A stretch of DNA of 64,000 bases from Platycnemis pennipes (Eukaryota > Arthropoda > Insecta > Odonata > Platycnemididae): positions 99,219,470 to 99,283,469 of the forward strand of contig OW121848.1 of assembly GCA_933228895.1 (NCBI GenBank). The letters run 5' to 3'. The notes under the pieces are model-generated. The model worked only from the letters and a program-made list of their open reading frames with translations. It ran no database searches and had not been told where the DNA came from. Shown in pieces: positions 49,279-60,340 of this stretch (its first letter is position 1; each line of letters opens with the position of its first letter). Both the position numbers and the translations under genes were made by a program.

Positions 49279-50307
49279 TGCTGGCAGGTGCTGCTGCTGG
49301 ACTCTCGTGTCTACCCGAATCGCGCAATTCTCAGACGAAACGTCGCTCCCGAGCTCGCACCACCCCCGGTATATATACCAAACGCGCCAACATGGCGGCA
49401 CGCGGCATATAGTAGGGGGGTACGGCCCGAGAGGGCGCGTCCGCTGGATTGGCGGCGGTTGGCACGAAGGTCCAGGTCACTGCGTGTGACTGCTGTTCTT
49501 TAATAAAGATTTCCATATACATTTCAATTAACAATGGATTATGTACATAAATAAGTCCTTTTCCTTTGCTGAGCGCTACTAATACTGTTTGGTTGTCCAG
49601 GTGCATGGCGATGGTCACTGTGGATATTTTTAGTGCCTTTAAAAGGTCCATAGTTCTTTGTAACCCTGTCAAACCTGCGTACGCTTCAGCTGCGTTAATG
49701 GAGGACATAGGGGGTATGGGAAAGGATTGGGATATGTCCCACTCTTGGATTACCACTCCTCCTTGGTTCAATGTTGCATCTGTGAATACATTGATAGTGT
49801 CCGTGGGTCTATATAATGACACTACCCTGTTAAACACTTCTGATTGGGCTAGTTCTAGCCACCACTGATTGTGTCGCTGGAACACGTGATGCACTAAGAA
49901 GTTGGGGAGTCTTAGTACCCACACAACCCAACTCAAATAACCTGCTGCTTTAGGTATATCGATTTGTCTTAATTTTGGCAGAATTGGGATCACTCGCAAC
50001 ACTTTTCTTCTTGCAGCGGGCGTGAGTTGCAGGGTAAGGTTTTCAGTATTCACAATGACGCCCAAGTATTTTAATTCTTTACATGGTAATAAGATCGACT
50101 TGGACATATTCACTTGGACACCAAATTCTTCTTTCAAGTAGTCAATAATTGTAAACACACAAAATTTATCTACACTATATAAAAGCCAGTCATCTAAATA
50201 ACATACAATATGCACTTTGAATTTCTGAAACACAAATAATGTACAATCTTCTGCCCACCTTTGTAAAATGGCGGGGCTAAGAGTATGGCCCATAGGGAGC
50301 CGAGTAA
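49279..50307 (-). mobile_element. Inserted retroelement fragment carrying RT-RNase H
   Basis: About 1.03 kb of foreign sequence splitting LINE copy 4. The outer limits are uncertain by roughly 10-15 bp. AAAAGCA occurs at both edges (49267-49273 and 50306-50312), but LINE similarity runs a few bases past the left copy, so I do not claim it as a target duplication. The insert lacks RT fingers at one end and any integrase, protease or tyrosine recombinase, so it is a fragment. Its 3' part on the minus strand contains GGTATATATACC (49368-49379), a perfect 12-bp palindrome that could be a TATA box in a terminal repeat. Confidence 0.75.
49331..50293 (-). CDS. Reverse transcriptase (palm) plus RNase H, retroelement fragment
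   Basis: A 320-codon uninterrupted frame, the longest in the window and unbiased in composition. RT: LPMGHTLSPAIL (just before and at residues 1-10), the catalytic box CYLDDWLLY (residues 31-39; YLDD at 32-35), K65 in VNMSKS, and YLGVIV (76-81). RNase H follows after a thumb-like segment: D172 in FTDAT, E203 in NAAEAYA, D233 in HLDNQ and D285 in NPADAPSR, so the acidic tetrad is complete. The frame stays open upstream of the first Met to the insertion edge near 50311, so the N-terminus is truncated and the Met is not a true start. YLDD followed by W, with RNase H directly after RT, fits DIRS-like tyrosine-recombinase elements or a pararetrovirus-like relative. Class unresolved. The last 15 or so residues overlap a TATA-like palindrome and may be read-through. 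Confidence 0.85.
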   Translation of the reverse strand: MGHTLSPAILQRWAEDCTLFVFQKFKVHIVCYLDDWLLYSVDKFCVFTIIDYLKEEFGVQVNMSKSILLPCKELKYLGVIVNTENLTLQLTPAARRKVLRVIPILPKLRQIDIPKAAGYLSWVVWVLRLPNFLVHHVFQRHNQWWLELAQSEVFNRVVSLYRPTDTINVFTDATLNQGGVVIQEWDISQSFPIPPMSSINAAEAYAGLTGLQRTMDLLKALKISTVTIAMHLDNQTVLVALSKGKGLIYVHNPLLIEMYMEIFIKEQQSHAVTWTFVPTAANPADAPSRAVPPYYMPRAAMLARLVYIPGVVRARERRFV

Positions 50308-50366
50308 AAGCATATGGAACAAGTAGTAAAGGATGTGAAAGAGAAGAATTACGTAAATATGAACAA
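50308..50366 (+). mobile_element. Non-LTR retrotransposon fragment (copy 4), right part, interrupted
   Basis: MEQVVKDVKEKNYVNM (50314-50361) is the continuation of the family's C-terminal block seen in copies 1-3. The expected next residues (KRLAD...) are lost after the M, so the copy breaks off here. Confidence 0.8.
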
Positions 50367-50756
50367 TAGCAATATTTCCACAGAGAATAATGATTCGCTC
50401 GAACTCAGAACAGGTGCATCAAGGACTTACGGGTTCAAGTCCATATCAAGGAGAACGATTTTTTTCTGTGGACATCCTGTTGTTGTGCATACCAGTGGGT
50501 AACTCCGTTAAGGGTTCTCGCAGATATTCCGCAATCCTCGAATTTAAATAACCAGATGTTAGCTGATAGAATATTGGAGTTGAGAGATGCATTAAAACAA
50601 TCTAAGAATTTTAGACTGATAATGATGATATTCCGCAAGCAACAAAATACAGAAGACATATTTTCTACACTTCTATACACCGATTCGCCACTGGTGGCGA
50701 TCAGCGAAGGTTTTTCTTACTCCTGATCTAAAATAACCTACTCCAAATCCTTATTT
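50367..50756. other. AT-rich non-coding stretch
   Basis: No further LINE sequence and no gene was recognised. Confidence 0.5.
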
Positions 50757-50830
50757 TTTTTAATGTGGCATCCAGCCCGAGGTGGGATCCGAACCACCGA
50801 CCTGACTATCACGGCCAAGACCAACTTAAT
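50757..50830 (-). mobile_element. tRNA-like B-box fragment (decayed SINE)
   Basis: On the minus strand GGTTCGGATCC (50795-50785) is a good B box, followed by a T-arm-like CCACC and, after about 30 bases, an A-rich run. An A-box-like TGGCCGTGATAG is too close to be a normal tRNA body, so the anticodon arm may be lost. Related sequence may extend to about 51000, where a CCAACC end occurs. Confidence 0.35.
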
Positions 50831-51000
50831 AATGCTTTTAAGACCTAAATCTACCCGAAATAAGACATTGTTCTGTATTGCGTGGTATTCAATGATAATA
50901 TTGGTGTTGAAGCATCTACATATGCATTGATACGAGCCACCACAATTTGGTCTGGCAAGTGGTAGACACCCCCGAAGGTACGAGGTAACTGTAACCAACC

Positions 51001-53580
51001 ATATCCTACTGCCACCCTCACATGCTATGGAGCCTAAGTAAATTCAACTCGCTTAGAACTTGCTAAGGTCATCTTGCAGGATCGATACTGCACTATTTTA
51101 CGCCAACAATTATTGCTGTATGATAAACCTAGAAGTGAGAGTCTAAAATAGTTGCACTCATATGTTGCACATTTAAAATTTCATCAGACATAGATAAAAG
51201 GACCTGAAACCTATATTGCGATTACTAAACTTTACGGATAACTTGATAATATATATTATTTCATTAAATAACTCTAAAAGTGACACTTTAAAGCTATTCT
51301 TTGAAACTCTTTAATTTTATCTCCATGATCGAATTTAATTATAATGTACTTAAAAATCTACAGAAAAGGAAAGTGTCTTAAATTTCCTTAGATTCAGTCC
51401 ATAATCGACACTCTGATAGTGATTCCCAGCCAAAATCATAAAGCTCGGCTTCGCCTTTGGGAGCTTTTTTCTAAATAAAATGCTGCTCTGCGCTGCATAC
51501 TGTGAAGTTTTGAGATCTAAACTAAGCTATAGGCATGATCAAGCTTACATCAAAACACGGTGTATATGTATAGGTCCATTGCTTACCACCCAAGCCTAAC
51601 TTGTACCGTAGATGTAATTAAATAGTCGTGGCCACATTTCAAATGTATGTCGTCAGGGAAATTTAGTGAAATGTATGAAAACACTGGTCTCTCTCTAAGC
51701 AGGTTTTACTGCAAAGAAGCTAATGCGGTTTAACTAAATGACATCTCAAAGGTAGTGGATTCAATCCCACATCGGGAATTGAAGAAATTGATTACTTCTT
51801 GACTGAGACTCAGTATCAAGTTAGGTCATTCGGTGCAATATTACCTAGTTATGCCATTATTAATAAACGCACTAATCAATGTTGTACCTCATACTATGAA
51901 TTTCTTATCAAGACGGTAACACCCCCAATACCAAATATTAGAACGCTTACAATTCAACTTGGGATCTCCAATCAATTCTTTACAGAGTTAATGCGCAGAG
52001 CGACCGTTTTCATAAGACTCTTTCCCAGTCAATCTTGCAAATTTTCAGGGTTGAAATATTAAATTTATCTCAAAATGGTGAATGTGGAAACAGTGAAACA
52101 TTTCAAACCAAAGATAATGTGCTTTTATCAGTCATTTTTCAGCATTTATTATGCGTTACGTTAAATATAAAGATATTTCAAATATTTATTGTAACACGAG
52201 AAATGAATCTTATCGAAATTCGAGAATTCCAACTTATCGGTAGATTTTGGTAAATTATTCTGTCAATAGCGGGAAAATGGCAATTTTCACGGCTTTCAAG
52301 GGGACAACAATATCAAAAAATGAAATTAACAGAATTTCATCGATTTTTAGCTCAGCGAATTATAAGGCAATGCTTTTTTTAAGTCAATGGGTAAGTAGCA
52401 TGAGCAAAAATATATATTGAATCGAGAACTAATAGGGCTTATTAGCCAATCCAAGGGCACCCGTTCGATTTATATAGTGAAAAAGAATTGTGTTCATAAA
52501 TCGTCCTGAGAATTTAAATATTACCCGACTCAAGGATAACAATGGACAAATTAGTACCTACCACCCTCTATTTATCGCCGAGTGAAAGTTTTATTTCACG
52601 AAAATGCATTAGTATGCGACGACATTTAATTTATTCGAATCAACGTCGTCAAATATTTAATTCTGTTAGATAGAAAACACGAAAGCGTTTTGAACCACCC
52701 CCCGACTTCGAAAGTCTTGGCACTCTCGGATCAATGGGGAAATCTCACGGAAGAGAAATTCACAAGAAAAAAGCATAATCTTCTAATAAGGCTCCAAGTC
52801 ATGCTTAATCATGTCCACCTCTACAAACTGATCCCTACTGATAAGTGATGGTAAAATCGCATGCACAGACCCAGGCATGCCCCAATGCACGTGAACGATA
52901 ATGAGGCCATTGGGCTACTGAGCAAAGGACGATCAAGACCCATGCGAACGGAAAGACGCCGCTATCAATCGCTTCTAGCAAACGTCAAATTACAGTCATT
53001 TGCGCAGAAATTGAGTAATGACTTCCTTTATTTTACCCAAATTTCAGGATTTTTTTTCGCGTGAACTAAGCATGCTACACGGAATAAAGAATGAAATTGA
53101 GCATCCATTACGTTGAATTTCGTTAGTTGTACAAGTTGGAAAAACAAGGAGGAACTTGGCGTGTGGAAATTGAATGCCACATTTTCCTCGAAATCTCTCC
53201 CCACGGGAGAGTAAAATGTTATTTACTGTTACGTCAGCTATTGGTTGATATTGTGGCGTTGGGATCGTGAGCCCCCGGGCTCAAGTTCAAGTAAGGACGG
53301 GAACGTTTATTTCACGCAAGTCTGCTAATCGCGCCCGGGCTATTAGCGAAGGCAGACCAATCCAACAATTCAATTACTGTCATGCATATCCAAAAAGAGA
53401 TTCCGAAACAAATAATTATTCAATAACGCTAAATTCATGTGAAAATTAAGGAGTACTTGCACACTCGCTTTCTTGACCCGAGATCAATTGTCACTGGTGG
53501 CCTCGGTCATCGACACTTTGCAGAACATTTTGCACCGCATCAGAGGTGTACCCGCGAAACTGACTAACGTAAACAACGCG
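51001..53580. other. AT-rich non-coding stretch
   Basis: No gene was recognised. GTGGATTCAATCCC at 51754-51767 resembles a B box but has no clear A box upstream. Frames up to 87 codons have no domain. Confidence 0.5.
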
Positions 53581-54620
53581 AGTCCGAAAACTGACTCTTC
53601 AACCCAAAGTTAACCGACTCATAACTCTAAACCCTCCACAAAAGCGCAGAAAGGGAGTCGCTTCGACGGCCGAATCAGAGCTGAAAACGAAAAAAATCAA
53701 CAATCCCACATACCCACCCGACCGACACCCGTCCAAACCCTCGCCATTTCCGACCCATTGTCTTTTTATAAAAGATTCCACTCCGAGAAAGAGAGATAAG
53801 TCATCCTCAATCACACTTAGCTTCGTTTCTAGTGGAATGACTCGAAGACTGTGTGTGTACGTGTGAGGGAGAGAGAGAGAGAGGTGCGTTGTAAGGCGAG
53901 GAAAGGGCGGGTAGAAGGTGTCGGAGGGGGCCGTGAGAAATGGACGTCGGGGAATATGAACGGGGGGTGGTAATGGAGGGAAAGGGAAGCGTAAAAGGTG
54001 TTCCTCTTCCTGCAACCCACTCCTCGAGCCGGAATCTCCCATTAGGGACGTATCTGGGCGCTCGCAGTGGGTGGGCCGACGCCCAGAGCACCTCGTCGGC
54101 AACTATCTGACGCGAGAGAGTAAGAAAGAGAGACAGGGAGTAAGAAAGAGAGGCAGAGTGTAAGAAAGAGAGACCAGCCTAGCCGTGGCGTGCTGGATTC
54201 ACCCAACGCCGGTCAACCATCCTACCTCCCCCCCCCCCTCCCAGTCCCCGTCTCCCCACCGTCTCCGGGATTTGACCCGGGGTCCCCTCAGCCATCCTGC
54301 TGCGCGAGGCCTACACCTACCCTCCACAGCTCCCCGCCGCTCTAACACACCCTTTCCATACGTTTCCTGCCACCTCCTCCTCACTCTTATTCCCTCCCCT
54401 CCGCGCCCTTCAGACCACCCGAGATCGAGTGATGGATGGATTGCCGGAGTTGATGGAGGTGGAAACACACGGCAGTGGGAGAGGGAGGGTTGAGGGGGGG
54501 TCCGAGAGTAGACAATGGCAGTGACGGCGTGGAGGAGACGGGAGTGGGGAGAGATTGGACGGGAGGTGATGATTCGGAGACTTGTTAGGACGCAAACGAA
54601 TGATGCCCGAGACAGCGAGG
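53581..54620. other. Alternating strand-asymmetric island
   Basis: C-rich around 53590-53760, G/A-rich around 53850-54000 with a GAGA run, then the 20-bp tandem array, C-rich around 54200-54425, and G/A-rich around 54430-54620. Frames on both strands up to 167 codons (53599-54102 minus) overlap others and are low-complexity. Confidence 0.6.
54121..54180. repeat. 20-bp tandem repeat, three units
   Basis: Units start at 54121, 54141 and 54161, each beginning TAAGAAAGAGAG. Units 1 and 2 differ at three positions; unit 3 diverges in its last bases. Confidence 0.85.
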
Positions 54621-55710
54621 GGGAGATTAAATTAATTGAATAAGGTGTGCACGGAGATCGCCCCTAAGATTCCGCCGGCGAATATTTCTGTATCCAACAC
54701 CAATTACCCCGGTCCTACGCCTCGAGGATCGTTTAAACGATTTGACAGGGAGCGGTGTGCTAATCGACGCTGTCAAGTTCGTCGGATGAAAAGAAGGATT
54801 TTATCACATAAAAAATCATTTAGGTAAATATTTCCCTCGACCAAAAAGAAATTCAAAAGGATTAATAATCCTGGCGATAGCCCGTAGTGTGAAGAGAAGT
54901 TGCGGGGCATCTACGAAATGGAATCAAGCCCAGAACGCAAATCTTATTAAGAGTAGAATAAATGAGTATTTCAAACTCACGCACCTTATGCCCATATGAA
55001 AATTAGCTGATTGAGATACCAATTAGTGCATTCTCTCAATTATCGTTCCAGATGATTGATGATCATTCAAAATTCGTAAAACGACAAAAGTTAATGTATT
55101 TGAAGATGATTGAAAAAATCTTAATGCTAATGTTTTAGACTTTCATGCATTGTTTTTAATGTGATACTTCTAGCTGAACGCTATAACTTCCTAATCATTG
55201 CTGCTTATAAATAACTCTCTGCTTTCAAGCTTAACTTTATGAAAATCCACGATCACTGAATAAAAAGAGTCTAGTTATTTTTACATAAAATTAATCGAAT
55301 GTGAACATTATAAAGATTTTCTTATTCAGTGACTGCTTACAAACTTAGTCACACTGCATAAATTGAAACTTTTATAACGCTTATGACCTCACTAGACGGA
55401 AAATTGGTTTGAACCTATACATGCAGACATGCATCAACCAAGGAGTGATCGAGGAAAGATATTTACGCTAATCTATCTTGAAAATACTATCAGAGAACGA
55501 AAGCTAGTGCAAAAATAATCTCTTACTGCGAAAAAGATTTAATTGCTCGCAAACAGAGAAAATACACTTTTAATACCATTCCGTTTACCTAAGACGCATC
55601 AACGACCACCAAAACTGTGGCTATAAATATATGCGCGCGGGGTGCCATTAGTAATCGTGACTAACTTGATGGATTAATGCGACCCCTGTGATAGGAAGAA
55701 ACCTTCCTCA
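54621..55710. other. AT-rich non-coding stretch
   Basis: CTATAAATATA near 55620 is TATA-box-like and followed by GC-rich bases, but no coding sequence follows. Nothing else was recognised. Confidence 0.5.
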
Positions 55711-56210
55711 AGACGATCTCAATTTTCCCAAAGCGGGTGAGGGTAGGAGGAAGGAAGGGAGGTGAGAGAGGCAGGGCGAGGAAAGGAAGAACAGCTTAGA
55801 GGAGACATTCCGATATTTGTGAATAATGACCCTCTAAAGGGGTTACTCGGCGGAGATTCAACCAACACGCACGGCTCGCCTTTAGAGCAATCTGGGAAAG
55901 GAATAGGTTCGGGGAGTGGTGAGACAAGACGGTGAGGGGCGGGGAGAGGGGCGAGTGAAGGATGATGAGAGAGGTACAACGGGGAGGGACGGGGCGCAGG
56001 GGGGAAGGAAGGGAACGCGGAGATGGATAAGGGTAGGGAGAGGACGACGGAGTCCAGGGAAGTGGAGTTATAACTAAGAATTGCCTGAAGGAGGAGGCGG
56101 AGTGTGGATGAAGAAGGAAAAACGGAACGCGAAGGAAAGAATATGAAACCATTCGCGAATTTGTAGGGGGGGAGGCGAGAGGAAAATTAAAAGAAAACGG
56201 AATTAAGAAA
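55711..56210. other. G/A-rich island
   Basis: Purine-rich plus strand. The 186-codon minus frame (55796-56356) is serine/proline/leucine-rich and shares its bases with a second open minus frame (55719-55979), so it is not called as a gene. Confidence 0.6.
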
Positions 56211-57640
56211 AAAAAAGAGATGCAAGTGTATATTACCAATGAAGTGACACAATGCTGGTAAATAAGCTCGCTAATGTGGGCCAGGGAGAAGTAATTAAGA
56301 AGTCGAAAGAAAAATGGGAGGAACGAGAGAAAACTAATTAAAACTTGTTCTCTCAATAAAAATTCTTACGTTGTTTTGAATTAGTAGCATAGATAATCAA
56401 ATTTAGGTAATGAGGATGCTCTGACTTTGCAAATAATTTAAAACGCAAACGACATAGCCAAACGCAACCAAGAATGAATAAGTAGGTACATAATGTCAAA
56501 GTTTATTTGTTACCAATTAATATTGTGAATATAAACGTAAAGTTGATTATGATTTTAGATATGTGTAGCGAAATAAGGAATTGCTGATTCAGAGAAAAAT
56601 TACGACAGAAAAGAAATTGGCTGAGGTATTTTCCATGATAAATAGTCCATGGAATTCATTTAATGAAATCCAAAAATCCATAAATTATGAACATTCATCA
56701 TTATTCTAAGTACCTAAGCCTTGTTTGATTACTTGGTTATAGCTTAACCATGACTTAAAAAGCTATAAGCGTGCCGTTAAAGTTAAAATAAGTTTTCTGA
56801 GGATTGATATGTTGATGTACGTTTAATATCAATATTTAATCTATAAATGTACCCACCATAGCAAAATAAAAATAGTTAAGTATATATTCACGAAATACGA
56901 CAGAAAAGTGATAGACACATCATCATAACCAGAGTAGCATCACTTAGTTATATTAGTAAAATTATTTTATTCCACTTTAATTTTATGAACGTTAATAATC
57001 CACAGCTACATCCTAGGTGACGAACGATGACATCCTCAGTAGTGAAAGGAATTTTTCTGGACACTTCAGCCAACTTAAGGTCGTTTCTTCTTTAATTATT
57101 ATTTTAGCGAGCGTTTCGACTATTTGGAAGCAGAGAAATTGTTTCATTTTCATCACAAAACTAAAATGTACATCCGCTTCCTGCATGTTCCTCATAATGG
57201 ATAAATATGCACTTATTTTTCTTTCCCTTTTCGGCCAGAAATAACAATTTCAATATTAGGGCGTATTTTATCTCCGACACAGAATGGTACATTTTAAAAG
57301 ATCAATTTCTGACAAACAACTATTTTCCTAAAAAAATGCACGTTAAAAAGAAAGAAATCTAAACAGAAGACCCACAAAAACTATATTCAACTTCACTTCA
57401 TTGATTGACGGGAAAATTTCCAGTAATTAAAGAGACACCGATCGTTGTAAGTGAGCGGCAAATCTTACGGGCTAAAGTAAAAACTTGTTTTTCCTAAGCA
57501 TACAAAATGAATCATTTGAGAACATATAACACAGGTGCACTGATTAGAACAAAGGTAGATTGATGAGGACTCGAGGAACAATGAGTCTCTAGGGTTGGGC
57601 AAGGCAAATATGACGAAACAGAAACATCAAAACCATGCAA
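56211..57640. other. AT-rich non-coding stretch
   Basis: Nothing was recognised. Confidence 0.55.
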
Positions 57641-58560
57641 CGGAGCACCATGGCGAGAGCAAGCGTGGAAGAGGGGTGAATGGAAGCAATACACAGAATG
57701 AGGCATAAACGTCAAGGGATTAAGGATTCGGCGTGATACGCCGGGAATGAATAAAGTTAACCGTGTTTCGTGGAGTTATTACAAGGTGGGATAAAGGCTG
57801 ATGGAACGGAAGGCTGGGCTCGTGGTAGGGTGGTGGTGGCAGACACTATGAGACAAGTAGGATGGAACCTTCCGGTGAAGTGAGAGAACAGGGCGCTCAC
57901 GTCTCCTCCCACCGGTCCTTCCTCCGCACCCTTCGTGGAAAGGGGTGGCGGTGGGAAGGGCCAAACCTCATGCCCTCGCCCCGATGTAGCAGAGGAGAGA
58001 GACAGCCTTTCGTGAGGGGAAGTGGCGAGTCTCATCCCTAGGGGATGTCGGGGAAGGGAGACGTGGGGTGCAGGAGGAGGTGCGGGAGAAGGGGGGGGAG
58101 GGGCGTGCAGAGGCTTCATATACGCGTGGACAGCATAAGCAATACGGGGGGAGGGGTCAGAAAGGGATGATTCGGAGGAGGAAATGGATGAGGAATGAAG
58201 TCGGAGAGGTGTTGAAGGTTACGCGAGCTGAAAAGGGAGGAAGAGCTAGTTGCGGAAAGGGGTGGGAGAGGGGAAGGAAAGACAGGAGCCTGGGAAGGGG
58301 GCGGTAGAGCCGGCGGGAGGAAGCCAGGGGGGTGTTGGTTTGGGCGGGGAGAGAGAGAGACGCACGTGTTGGAGATTGTGCGATGATGATGGTAGGAAAT
58401 GGACGCTGGAAGTCGAGCTCTGGGCGGGTGAAGAAAGGGTACATTGGGGAGGGCGGATGGAAGGGCAGCCCGGGTTAAGGGCACGGAGGTGCTGATAGGA
58501 TATGGAGAATGGGCAATGAGACCAGTAAACAGTCGCAAGAGGGTCCGATTATCTCGCATC
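57641..58560. other. G/A-rich island
   Basis: The plus strand is strongly G-rich from about 58020 to 58500, with a GA run near 58349-58361 and a short C-rich interruption near 57900-57950. Frames up to 148 codons on the minus strand overlap in different phases. Confidence 0.6.
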
Positions 58561-60340
58561 ATGAAGATGAATGAACGACTCCAAAACGACCGAAGACGGA
58601 ACTTCCGGAGGGCTTAAATGTTTCAGACAGGGATTCAAAGGACACTGTTTTGTGGCTGCGCGGGAATCCGAACGCTGTAAAAGGATTGTGCATGATCACA
58701 TCGCCCATTCACAGAAGTTTAACACGGCCGTTTTTCAAAAGTGCTGACTGAAACAATAAAAGCCCAAAGTCTCCCATCGATAACCATGAAATCCTTCCGG
58801 TAACATCAATAAGTATAAAATGCAGTGACCGCAAATGCATAATAATGAAATTTGCACCATAAAAACTTTGGGATTCCAAAAAAATTAAACTTCAAAAATT
58901 AAAATTATACTAACGCACAGCAATCTCATGCAGATACTATTAGAAGATAGAGGTAGATCAGGATAAGTCAGGATTATGTGAAAAATATAATTTCTCTTAT
59001 TATATGCTACTATGTTGGAGAGATAATATTAAACGAAAAACTTCCGTTTGCCAAGTTTTGTCTTAAAAAAATGTAATTATAAATAATGATGCGATACGAT
59101 GAATATTTTGCATATGAAAGACTGAATTAAGGAACAAAATATGATATATGCTTACTTATTTAAGGTATTACAATGTATGGATTATGAGAGGTTATCAAGA
59201 ATACACCTAATAATTAACTTTGTTATATATTGCTACTTGTAAAATCGGAACTAAATATACTATTATCATCTGCAGTTTTCCAATACCCATTTTAAAGGGA
59301 ATTTATGTGAACTAATTAATATATCATGATTTATATAGAATAAAATAGCAATGTTTATATTATAAAAACATCAAAAACATAAATATATTTAAATACAAGT
59401 CTTCAAGAGTAAGACTTGAATTAAAATTCGATTCAAAATAATACACACAAAAATATAAAACCTCCATTAAGACAGCTGCTAAAAATACTCCTCCGTTCAA
59501 GATAAGATTTTCCTACGGAATACTAAACATGCAAGAATTAACTCGAATAGCAGCAATATTACATTAAATTCCAAATCGCTTGAAAAATAACTTGTAAATT
59601 GAAATTGACTAGCAATGTGGCAAAATGACAGAGACAGTGTCACTAACAAAACCTTTTACAATGCTTTATAATTCTCTCCACGGCTTTAGAATCAACTGAA
59701 TTCATATTTTGCTACTTAAAAATGTTATACATTCTTGCAATTGAACAAGTCTCAAAATTAAATTGGGGAGTGTACATTTAATAAGAAAAAATTTCAGTAA
59801 AAGGCGGTAATCGTGGAACATGAAAAGAAACCCCAGCAGACTAACTATTAACCTTTTTAATCACTACCATTGATTTCATGCCAGGACAGGTAAATAAGAT
59901 ATTTACCATATTTACTCCTGATGTTACCGATCGAGGATGAAATTTTACATAGTATAGTCTAGGAGAAGGAATGCACGATTTCCTGAATTAGTACGGTGTT
60001 TCAATCCTTGTTTTATCCTCAATTTCCTTCCTCGCAAAATAAGGACATCTAGACACATGCATGAATTTAATGTGTTTAGAAAAAATAAATAGTAAAGAGA
60101 TGATTAAGTTTAGAGAGGCTACTGAAAAATAAATGTATGTCAATATCCTTCAAACTCGATAACTTTTATCACCAAATGGTAATGAAGGCCAACAACTAAT
60201 TTCGTGCAGTTTTTAAAGCAAAAAGGCCATAATTTTACAACTGAAGGTGACGATAAATATGACAAAAAATATTGATGAAAGTAATTTTTTGATATGAAAT
60301 GCTACGTCTCTGTCAGTCTTATATGTCCAGGAAAGAGGAC
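58561..60340. other. AT-rich non-coding stretch
   Basis: Very AT-rich with no frame above 60 codons and no recognised repeat. Confidence 0.6.

Noticed and set aside
51721..51780. tRNA-like segment around GTGGATTCAATCCC
   Set aside because: Upstream half does not match a tRNA or SINE head well enough.
54121..54180. CRISPR-like array
   Set aside because: Units are directly adjacent without unique spacers, and the genome is eukaryotic; it is a plain tandem repeat.
33837..58710. ATCACATCGCCCAT shared near 33.84 and 58.70 kb
   Set aside because: A few 14-base matches are expected by chance in a 64-kb window, and the flanks differ.
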